This document shows, one piece after another, positions 54,772 through 62,800 of a stretch of 64,000 nucleotides of DNA. Source of the DNA: an uncultured SAR116 cluster alpha proteobacterium (GTDB lineage: Bacteria; Pseudomonadota; Alphaproteobacteria; Puniceispirillales; Marisalimonadaceae); assembly GCA_902550555.1 (NCBI GenBank), contig CACCZR010000005.1, positions 45,002 to 109,001 of the forward strand, given 5' to 3'. Below the pieces are notes generated by a model. It ran no database searches. It saw only the letters and a list, made by a program, of their open reading frames with translations, and was not told the DNA's origin. The first letter of the stretch is position 1; every line of letters begins with the position of its first letter. Position numbers and translations under genes: made by a program.

Positions 54772-55512
54772 ATGTCAAAAATAGCAATTGTTACTGGTGC
54801 TGGTACTGGTGTAGGTCAAGTTGTGGCGAAAAAGCTGTCAGAAGACGGAATGAACGTTATGCTTGTCGGAAGAAGGCTTGAAAAACTAGAAGAAACAAAA
54901 GCTATTTGTGCAGATAATGTTGAGATATTCTCTTTAGATGTTAGTAAGCCAGATGATGTTGAAAAATTCTATAAAAATATTGAAAGTACATATGGTAGGT
55001 TAGACGTTCTATTTAATAACGCAGGAGTTGGTATTCCTGCAAAGACTATGGACCAAATATCATTTGATGAATGGAAGTATGTTGTTGATATAAACCTCAA
55101 TGGGATGTTTTTGTGCGCAAAATACGCTTTTGATTTAATGAAGAGACAAAATCCTCAAGGTGGCAGAATTATAAATAATGGCAGTGTCTCATCCATGACG
55201 CCTAGGCCAGGTTCAATTGCATATACATCAACAAAGCATGCAATTACTGGTATGACTAAGACAATTTCTCTCGATGGTAGACCTTTTAAAATTGTATGTA
55301 GTCAAATAGATATTGGTAACGCTGAAACACCGATGACACAAAGAATGAAAGAAGGTGTTCCTCAAGCCACAGGTAAAACTGCTGTAGAGCCAGTGTTTGA
55401 CGCCAATTATATTGCAGATGCAATATCTTCTATCTGCAAAATGCCATTAAACACAAATGTTTTAAATATGACAATTATGGCTAACGATATGCCATTTGTT
55501 GGAAGAGGATAA
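54772..55512 (+). CDS. Short-chain dehydrogenase/reductase (SDR)
   Basis: A 246-residue classical SDR. It has 'VTGAGTGVGQVVAKKL', 'LFNNAGVGIPAKT' and the catalytic 'NGSVSSMTPRPGSIAYTSTK' with Ser, Tyr and Lys. GGAGAAG at 54762-54768 precedes the ATG at 54772; the TTG at 54760 overlaps this ribosome site and is rejected. It is divergent from AtuA and converges on the 3-hydroxyisobutyrate dehydrogenase-like gene. The C-terminus lacks the usual 'DGG' motif of many SDRs and ends with 'MANDMPFVGRG'. Substrate unknown. Confidence 0.92.
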   Translation: MSKIAIVTGAGTGVGQVVAKKLSEDGMNVMLVGRRLEKLEETKAICADNVEIFSLDVSKPDDVEKFYKNIESTYGRLDVLFNNAGVGIPAKTMDQISFDEWKYVVDINLNGMFLCAKYAFDLMKRQNPQGGRIINNGSVSSMTPRPGSIAYTSTKHAITGMTKTISLDGRPFKIVCSQIDIGNAETPMTQRMKEGVPQATGKTAVEPVFDANYIADAISSICKMPLNTNVLNMTIMANDMPFVGRG

Positions 55513-55514
55513 GG

Positions 55515-56396
55515 TTATAAAATTTTTTTAATAACTGGGAAATAAAGATCTCCATAGCCTTCATCAATTGCTTTAGAAAATAAATTGTTAATCGTAGTGC
55601 TTCCAGGTGTGCTTAATCCCATTTGTTTGGCCATTTCTAAAGCATAAGATAAATCTTTTTGAGCGTATTTTACTGAGAATGCTGGGTTAGGGAAATTATC
55701 TCGTACAATACTCTTTAATCCATGATTTTTAAGAGCAAAACTGTCACCAGAACAATTAGAAATGTTTTTAAATAATGTTTCCGTATCAATTTTATAATGT
55801 TCAGCAATTTTTGATGCTTCTGAGAGGGCCAAAACATTTTGAAAAAGTATCATGTTATTTATAATTTTAGTAAATTGTCCAGTTCCAACGGGACCACAAT
55901 GCATGACATCTGAGCCCATTAGTTCAAGAATTGGCCTAATTTTTTCAAATATATCATTTGTGGCGCCTACCATAATGGCTAATGTACCATCAATCGCAGC
56001 TTGTCGGGTTCTCGCTATTGGTGCATCTGCAATAAAAGCTTCTTTTATTTTAAGATCTTTTTCTAATTTAAGCATTAAATCAGGTTGAGATGTCGACATA
56101 TCAATAATGATTTGATTTTTCCTGATGAAAGACATCGCATTCTCTTTATAGTAGAGACGCTCAACATGTTTTCCACCAGGTAGACAGGTAATAATTAAGT
56201 CATTTGTTTTATATATTTCTTCAATATTTAAGGCTCGTTTCAAATTCATCTTTTTTAGAGTACTTAATTTGTCATTATCGATATCAAATCCTTGAGGAGA
56301 CAATTCTTTATACTTTGTTAAATTCTTGAACATTGGCATTCCCATAACGCCTAATCCTATAAATCCAACGGTGTTAATTTTTATGTTTTTTTGCAT
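55515..56396 (-). CDS. 3-hydroxyisobutyrate dehydrogenase-family NAD(P)-dependent oxidoreductase
   Basis: A 293-residue beta-hydroxyacid dehydrogenase. The nucleotide loop is 'TVGFIGLGVMGMPMFKNL', the substrate-binding signature is 'APIARTRQAAIDGTLAIMVG' (Asp-Ala-Pro type), and the catalytic lysine lies in 'GTGQFTKIINNMILF'. The ATG at 56396 has AGGGA upstream and is preferred to an in-frame start at 56417. Family substrates are 3-hydroxyisobutyrate, tartronate semialdehyde and 2-(hydroxymethyl)glutarate. The last is an intermediate of anaerobic nicotinate breakdown, so a link to the Hnr island is conceivable but speculative given the distance. Confidence 0.9.
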   Translation of the reverse strand: MQKNIKINTVGFIGLGVMGMPMFKNLTKYKELSPQGFDIDNDKLSTLKKMNLKRALNIEEIYKTNDLIITCLPGGKHVERLYYKENAMSFIRKNQIIIDMSTSQPDLMLKLEKDLKIKEAFIADAPIARTRQAAIDGTLAIMVGATNDIFEKIRPILELMGSDVMHCGPVGTGQFTKIINNMILFQNVLALSEASKIAEHYKIDTETLFKNISNCSGDSFALKNHGLKSIVRDNFPNPAFSVKYAQKDLSYALEMAKQMGLSTPGSTTINNLFSKAIDEGYGDLYFPVIKKIL

Positions 56397-56516
56397 AATT
56401 TGATCCCTAAATTTCACTTAGATTGATATTAACTTTAGTTTTGAATTTTTAAATTTTTATTTTTAAATATCTTCTTAAGAGAAGTTTATAAATATATATC
56501 ATTATATGAATCTATA

Positions 56517-56532
56517 TTAGGAAATATCCTAA
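56517..56532 (+). repeat. Short inverted repeat, copy 2 (TTAGGA - AATA - TCCTAA)
   Basis: A perfect 6-bp stem with loop AATA in the 292-base spacer between the hydroxyacid dehydrogenase and YciI genes. A second small hairpin (CTTCT, TAAG, AGAAG) lies at 56471-56484. Otherwise the spacer is plain AT-rich sequence and probably carries the YciI promoter. Confidence 0.6.
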
Positions 56533-56688
56533 TAATATATGAGCCTTTATATTTGTAAAATGATTGGCGATATGATAAAAAAGCATTTTTAAAAAATAAG
56601 CAACTATCATTATTGACATATTGATTGGTATGATTTTAGATATTTTTATGATTTTTTTTTATTATAGAAAAAGAGAAAGTTAGTAAAT

Positions 56689-57081
56689 ATGACTGAGCCA
56701 AAAGTAACAAAACAAGACATCTTAAACGCTTCAAGCCAAATGTTAAACAAGGACTTGTATGTGGTCTTTACTAAACCCACAAATGGTTTAGGGCCTGTAA
56801 TGGAAAATATTGAAGAGCATTTAAAATTTCAAGTTTCTTTAGAGGAAAAGGGCATTATGTTTGGGGCGGGTCCATTTTGGGAAGATAATGAGATAGATTG
56901 GGCTGGTGAAGGCATGGTTATTATAAGGGCAAATTCTTTGTCAGAGGCCAAAGAAATAGCTGCAACTGATCCTATGCATAAATCTGGAGCAAGATCATTT
57001 ACAGTTAGACCTTGGCTTTTAAATGAAGGTACAGTAAATTTATCAATAAATTATTCAAAAGGAAACTTCACTTTAAAATAA
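56689..57081 (+). CDS. YciI-family protein
   Basis: A 130-residue protein of the YciI fold (ferredoxin-like, dimeric). It has the family pattern 'EHLKFQVSLEEKGIMFGAGP' and 'AKEIAATDPMHKSGARSFTV', including the Asp-Pro-Met-His active-site candidate. Relatives act in dehalogenation, muconolactone-type isomerisation or as small accessory proteins; function here is open. It lies 18 bases before a flavin reductase gene and probably shares a transcript with it. Confidence 0.88.
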   Translation: MTEPKVTKQDILNASSQMLNKDLYVVFTKPTNGLGPVMENIEEHLKFQVSLEEKGIMFGAGPFWEDNEIDWAGEGMVIIRANSLSEAKEIAATDPMHKSGARSFTVRPWLLNEGTVNLSINYSKGNFTLK

Positions 57082-57099
57082 TTAATTTTAGGAGTTATT

Positions 57100-57762
57100 A
57101 TGCATTATGATTGTGTTAATGGAAGTCATGGCTTGCCTCATGATCCTTTTAAGGCCATTGTGGCCCCAAGGCCTATTGGCTGGATTGGGTCTAAGGGTAA
57201 ATCAGGAGTTCAAAATTTAGCTCCTTATAGTTACTTTAATGCCGTTGCTGACAAACCTCATTTTGTTATGTTTTCATCTGTTGGGATAAAAGATAGTGTA
57301 AAAAATATTGAAGAAACTGGGGTATTTACTTTCTCTTTGGCTACAGAAAAGCTCTTTGACGCGATGAATGGTAGTTCAGTGCCAGCTAATTACGAAATTG
57401 ATGAATTTAAATTAACAAATTTGCCTTATGTTCAAGGCAAGTTTGTAGATGCCCCTTATGTAAAAGAGAGTCCAGCAGCATTAGAATGTGAATATTGGAA
57501 AACTATAGACATGCCAGGCTCTGATAGAAAGGCTGGGAAGGGCACATACGTTGTTTTTGGAAAAGTTGTAGGCGTGTATATAGATGATGAGTTTATTGCG
57601 GATGGTTTATTTAACGCTTCAAAGGCAAGGCCATTGGTAAGATTGGGTTATATGAATTATGGTGTTGTTGGTGAAGAGAATACTTTTACAAAAAATAGGC
57701 CACAATTAGATGAAAATGGAAACCTTCTTGAAGTGAAAGAATGGGACGGTGTTTACAGATAG
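57100..57762 (+). CDS. Flavin reductase-like FMN-binding protein
   Basis: A 220-residue flavin reductase domain protein (split-barrel fold, DIM6/NTAB group). It has 'AIVAPRPIGWIGSKGKSGVQ', 'NLAPYSYFNAVADKPHFVMF' and 'FSLATEKLFDAMNGSSV'. TAGGAG lies 5-10 bases upstream of the ATG. These enzymes reduce FMN for two-component monooxygenases or act directly on flavin-linked substrates. It might serve the HpaB-type enzyme at 18429-19904, which lacks a reductase nearby, but they are 37 kb apart. The stop codon is inside the third short inverted repeat. Confidence 0.88.
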   Translation: MHYDCVNGSHGLPHDPFKAIVAPRPIGWIGSKGKSGVQNLAPYSYFNAVADKPHFVMFSSVGIKDSVKNIEETGVFTFSLATEKLFDAMNGSSVPANYEIDEFKLTNLPYVQGKFVDAPYVKESPAALECEYWKTIDMPGSDRKAGKGTYVVFGKVVGVYIDDEFIADGLFNASKARPLVRLGYMNYGVVGEENTFTKNRPQLDENGNLLEVKEWDGVYR

Positions 57763-57774
57763 GAAATATCCTAA
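57759..57774 (+). repeat. Short inverted repeat, copy 3 (TAGGA - AATA - TCCTA)
   Basis: Sequence ATAGGAAATATCCTAA; a 5-bp stem with the same loop as copy 2, overlapping the stop of the flavin reductase gene. Copies 2 and 3 bracket the YciI and flavin reductase pair, and copy 1 is 12 kb upstream. Function unknown; a terminator is unlikely because no T-run follows. Confidence 0.6.
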
Positions 57775-58116
57775 ATAATGTAACTTTTTAATTAGTATTT
57801 GATAAAAATTTTTAAATTTTTTATTAAATTTTACGACACACTTTAACTAAATTATAAAAAGACAAAATTTATAACTCAATTTTTTGACAAAAAAATCACG
57901 TTTAGTGAAATTAATTTGAAAAAAAAGCACCTTTTTGCCAATTAATTGACACTATATTTTGTCCTATAAATTTATTAGAATACTAGATATTCTAAAAACT
58001 TAAAATTTTACAAATTTACACAGTATTTACGACTTAAATTGCATAAATTTTAGTTTTAAATCTTAAATTTCATAATTAGAATCTTCCTTCAACTTATTAA
58101 AAAGAAAGAATTAATT
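57763..58116. other. AT-rich spacer upstream of the two-partner secretion operon
   Basis: A 354-base stretch with no convincing open reading frame. It holds most of inverted-repeat copy 3 at its left edge and a longer inverted repeat at 57975-57995. A TTGACA box at 57946-57951 is followed by TATAAA 13 bases later, too close for a normal sigma-70 promoter, so no promoter is called. Regulation of the following operon probably acts here. Confidence 0.6.
57975..57995. promoter_or_regulatory. Inverted repeat, possible operator of the secretion operon
   Basis: TTAGAATA and TATTCTAA form a perfect 8-bp inverted repeat around CTAGA, about 120 bases before the GTG start of the FhaC/ShlB-type gene. 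The size and spacing suit a dimeric regulator site or a leader hairpin. No matching regulator gene is in the window. Confidence 0.4.
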
Positions 58117-59874
58117 GTGAAAAGATTTAAAAATTCAAAAGTTAAAATAAGGAAATTTCTAATTACCTTATCAACTTTGCTTCTTTTTGCTTCAAAAACT
58201 GCAAATAGTGTGCCAGATGCAGGCAGTCTTTTAAAAGGTGAAGAGGATATAAAAAGTTATAAAAAAATTCCTCGATCTATTCCTAAAATTGATAAAGAAA
58301 AAGAAAAAAAATCTAAGCCTGTAGAAGATTTAAAATCATCAATATTTGTTAATGATATTAGATTTTCAGGAAATATTAAGAAGTTTAAAATCACTAAATT
58401 AAAATCTTTATTAAAAGATTACACAAATAAAAAATTATCTTTTTCACAGATAAATGAAGCTGTTGAATTAATTCAAGAATTTTATTTAGTTAATGATTTT
58501 TTTCTTGCCAAAGTAACACTTCCTGAACAAGAAGTTGTTGATGGAATTATTTATATAAAAATTAACGAAGGGAAGTTAGATACTAAAGATCCGTTTGTCG
58601 TAAAAGCAAATAATCTTAGATTATATAAAGATATTTTATCAGATTATTTAGAAAATGCGTTAAGTACAGGTGTTACAAAAAATGGATTAGAGCGAGCTCT
58701 TTTAAATATTAATGATTTACCCGGAATATCTGCGGTATCTACAATTGAGCCTGGTGTTGAAGAAGGATCATCTAAAATTATACTTAATGTTGTTGAAGAT
58801 GATTTAGTTAGCGGAAGCATAACTTTAGATAACCACGGAAATAGATATACAGCTAAGCAAAGAAATACAGTCAAAATCGATATAAACAATCCCTCTAAAA
58901 TTGGTGATAAATTATCAATTACTAAAACATTCAACACGGGTGAAAAATTTGATTTTTCACAATTTGACTATGAGATTCCTCTCGGTCAAAGTGGTCTAAA
59001 AGCATTTGCTTCAGCTTCTAGACTTGAGTTTGAAATTGGAAAAGAGTTGAAAACTAATCCAGTTTCTCTAGGTAATGCTGATACTTATGAAGTTGGAATT
59101 AAATATCCTATTCAAAGAACTAACAACCAATCTGTATTCTTGAAAACTAGCATTGAAAAAAAGGAAATTTACAATGAAACCACTGGAGTTCTAACAAATG
59201 ACAAAACACTAGAAAATGCAAAGATAGGTTTTAATTTTGAAGGAAAAAATATCTTTCAAGAAAGTAGCTTAACCGGTGTTTCAGTTTCAGGTATTTTTGG
59301 AGATCTCGATTTATCAAAAGTTAATTCAGATTATTTAAATGATCAAAAAGCATCTGGGCCTAAAACACATGGTGATTTTAACAAAGTTGTTTTAGATTTC
59401 TATCATATCCACAAATTTACTGATAAAATTAATTTTAAATATTATGGTTCTCTTCAACATGCTTCAAAAAATTTAGATAGTTCTGAAAAATTTTCTTTAG
59501 GTGGTGTATCAGGTGTAAGGGCTTATCCATCTGGCGAAGCATCTGGAGATGAGGGTCACAAATTATCTTTTGAAGTTCAATATGATCTTTCAAAACCAGA
59601 TATGGATTTTGATTTGATAGGAACTTTGTTTTATGACTATGGAAAAATAAGACAATACAAAGATTCATCAAATATTACTCTTACAACTCCAAATGAATAC
59701 AGTTTATCTGGTTGGGGTGTTTCTTTTGATTTGATAGCAAATGAAAGGGTTAAATTAAACTTAGGTTGGGCTCAAGCAATTGGAGATAATGACGGACAAT
59801 CATCTTCTGGCAATAACAGTGATGGTAGAGGTGGATCTTCTCGTGCTTGGTTTCAGGTTGTTTTTAGGTTCTAA
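58117..59874 (+). CDS. Two-partner secretion outer-membrane transporter (FhaC/ShlB/HecB family)
   Basis: A 585-residue TpsB protein that exports a large exoprotein across the outer membrane. It begins with a signal-like N-terminus (basic 'KRFKNSKVKIRK' then 'FLITLSTLLLFASKTANS'), followed by two POTRA domains (about 68-145 with 'FLAKVTLPEQEVVDGIIYIK', then 155-225), and a C-terminal beta-barrel ending in 'WFQVVFRF', the aromatic final residue needed for barrel insertion. The conserved lid-lock motif is at 'GGVSGVRAYPSGEASGDEGH'. The start is GTG at 58117. The exoprotein gene begins 2 bases after its stop, confirming a TPS operon. Confidence 0.93.
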   Translation: MKRFKNSKVKIRKFLITLSTLLLFASKTANSVPDAGSLLKGEEDIKSYKKIPRSIPKIDKEKEKKSKPVEDLKSSIFVNDIRFSGNIKKFKITKLKSLLKDYTNKKLSFSQINEAVELIQEFYLVNDFFLAKVTLPEQEVVDGIIYIKINEGKLDTKDPFVVKANNLRLYKDILSDYLENALSTGVTKNGLERALLNINDLPGISAVSTIEPGVEEGSSKIILNVVEDDLVSGSITLDNHGNRYTAKQRNTVKIDINNPSKIGDKLSITKTFNTGEKFDFSQFDYEIPLGQSGLKAFASASRLEFEIGKELKTNPVSLGNADTYEVGIKYPIQRTNNQSVFLKTSIEKKEIYNETTGVLTNDKTLENAKIGFNFEGKNIFQESSLTGVSVSGIFGDLDLSKVNSDYLNDQKASGPKTHGDFNKVVLDFYHIHKFTDKINFKYYGSLQHASKNLDSSEKFSLGGVSGVRAYPSGEASGDEGHKLSFEVQYDLSKPDMDFDLIGTLFYDYGKIRQYKDSSNITLTTPNEYSLSGWGVSFDLIANERVKLNLGWAQAIGDNDGQSSSGNNSDGRGGSSRAWFQVVFRF

Positions 59875-59876
59875 TA

Positions 59877-62800
59877 ATGACCTTCTTCAAGGGCAAAATA
59901 TGTAAACTAATTGCTATAAATTCTATAGTATTTTCATGTTTTGTTTTTGACGGTAATTCTCAAGAACTCCCAGAAAACCCCTCGGTTACTCACGGTAATG
60001 CTTCTTTTGAAAAAGTTGGTAATAATCTGACGATCAAGCAAAGTACTCAAAAACTTATAACAAATTGGTCATCATTCAACATTGGAAAGGCGAATCAAGT
60101 TGAATTTAAGCAACCAAGTTCTGTTTCTACTGCCCTAAATAGGGTTCAATCAAATGACCCAACTCATATTTATGGAAGTTTAAAATCTAATGGCCAGCTT
60201 GTCTTAATTAATCCAAGTGGTGTTTTATTCCACAACGGATCAAAGGTAGATGTGGGATCAATAATTGCCTCAACATTAAATTTAAGGGATGGAGATTTTA
60301 TCAATGATAAGTATGTTTTTCAAAAAAATGGTCTATCCGGTGTTGTAAATAACCAAGGAGAAATTAAGGCTTTTGAAGGTGGAACTGTAGCTTTGATAGC
60401 CCCTCAAATACAAAATAAAGGAAAAATTGAAACAATAAATGGAACTGCAGCTTTAATTTCAGGAGAAAGAGTTAGCTTAAGCCTTAGTGGAAACAATTTA
60501 ATCCGATATTCAATTGAAAGAGGAGTTTTAAACTCTCTGATTGAAAATAAACAGGCCATTAAAGTTAACAATGGGACAATTATTTTATCTGCTAAAGGGG
60601 TTAAGGAAGTTAAAAATGCAGTTGTCAACAATTCTGGTACTTTAAGAGCTGATGGGATAATCAAGCAAGGTGGTAAGATTTTTCTTACCGCTAGAAACGG
60701 AAAAATAACAAATTCCGGAACAATTGCAGCTAATTCTAATGACAATAAAGGTGGTTCAGTAAGAGTTACTGCTGAAAAAATTGAAATAAATGATAATTCA
60801 TCAATCGAAACTATTGGTCAAAAGTCAGGTGGACTAATAGAAATTGGAGGAAGTTGGCAAAATAACAACAAAGATGTTTATCAAGCAACGACAACAAAAA
60901 TTTCAAAAGGGGCATCTCTTGATGCTTCAGCTTACGATTTTGGAGATGGTGGTGAAATTGTTGTCTGGTCTGATATTCATGATTCAAATTCAAAAACTAT
61001 AGTAAAAGGAACTTTGAGAGCAGAGGGAGGTAAAATTAAAGGAAATGGAGGAAGAATTGAAACCTCAGGGCGTTCTCTTGATATAAATAATATAAAAATT
61101 TCTACAAAATCCAATATTGGCGAAGATGGTCAGTGGTTAATTGACCCTTATAACATAACTATTAAAAATCAAAGTAGCTCTGATGTTAATGGAAGTTATA
61201 CTGCTACAGGTAATAATGCTGTCGTCGATGTTGGAACCTTAGAAACTGCACTTGCATCTAGTAATATAACTGTTTTTACTGGGAATAGTGGTTTTCAGAA
61301 TGGTGATATTACTGTTGAAGATGCTATATCATCTAACAGTTCTAATGATTTAACTTTAGATTCACACGGTGATATTATTATCGATGCAAATATTACAAGA
61401 TCTGGCAGTGGAGGTCTTGTTCTTAATGCTAATTCTAATCTAGTTCGCGGAACAGGAACTATAAATTTAGCTTCAGGAAGTAGTATTTCTGCTGAAACAG
61501 GAGTAACAGTTGAAAATAATATAAATCTTACAAGTTCTGGAAATGTAAACTTTGGCGGTACTGGTACTTCAACATATTCTGGATCAATATCTGGATTAGG
61601 AAATATTAATAAAGTTGACAATGGAACTATAATTTTGAATGGATCAAACTCTTATAGTGGTTCAACTTTAGTAAATGCTGGGACATTAAGAATTGATAGC
61701 TCTAATTCTGTGCCTTCGAACCACACCTTAACATCAAACGGTGGTATTTATGATGTCAGAAGTAGCATTACTTTAGAAAGTTTATCAGGTACTGGTGAAG
61801 TTAGACTTACATCTGGAACATTAACATTAGACGGTAGTTCCAACATCACTTTTGGTGGAGTGTTTTCTGGAACAGGCAATTTAGCTAAAAATGGAACAAA
61901 TGAGTTAACTCTTACGGGGACAAGCACACAAACTGGCTATACAAATATAAATGCTGGAACTTTAACTGTTAAAGGATTGTTAGGTAATACATATTTGACT
62001 GTTGATGTTGGAGCTACCTATTCTTTAGAAGGTGGTGATGATACGATTGGAAATATATCTGGAGCAGGAAAGATTCACATTCCATCAGGTGATACATTAA
62101 CATTAAACACTAATACTGATTCTACTTTTTCGGGTGTCATATCAGGTCCAAGTGGAGATGTTGGTGGCAACTTAGTTAAATCTGGAAGTAATATATTAAC
62201 TTTAAGTGGAACAAACACTTATGCAGGCACTACTACAATTCGTGGTGGTACGTTAAGTATTAATTCTGATAGTCGTTTAGGAGCCGTCCCAGGGTCAGCA
62301 ACAGCAGGACATTTAATTTTAAATGGAGGAACCTTACAATCTACAGCTAGTTTTCCACTTAATTCCAACAGAGGTATTACTCTTGGATCAAGTGATGGTG
62401 TGATTAATACCAGTTCTGGGATATTAACTTATGATGGCATTATAGCTGGGTCAAATGATCTTACAAAATCTGGAACTGGAACATTAAAACTTTCTAATTC
62501 TAATACTTATTCTGGCAATACAACAATAAATCAGGGAACTTTGCAAATTACAGGATCTTTAGCAGATACAACTGATGTAATAGTTGGTAGTGGGGGCACT
62601 TATCAAGTTGATACAACTGATACTATTCAATCTTTGTCGGGAGCCGGTAATGTTTCGCTTGCAAACGGGATTAATCTAACCATTGGAGATACAAATGATC
62701 AAACATTTTCAGGTGTAATTAGTGGTGCTGGCAATCTTGTCAAAGTTGGTTCCGGAACTTTAACGCTATCTGGTATCAATAATAGTTATACTGGAACAAC

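Noticed and set aside
57100..57762. Flavin reductase as the dedicated partner of the HpaB-type monooxygenase
   Set aside because: It is 37 kb away, on the other strand and coupled to a YciI gene; reductases can be shared, so a link is possible but not supported.
57946..57970. Sigma-70 promoter from TTGACA and TATAAA before the secretion operon
   Set aside because: The spacing is 13 bases rather than about 17, and such boxes are frequent by chance in AT-rich DNA.
60404..60745. Minus-strand frames inside the exoprotein gene (also 61295-61621)
   Set aside because: They arise from the repetitive Thr/Gly/Ser codons read backwards; the plus-strand frame is continuous and has clear secretion motifs.
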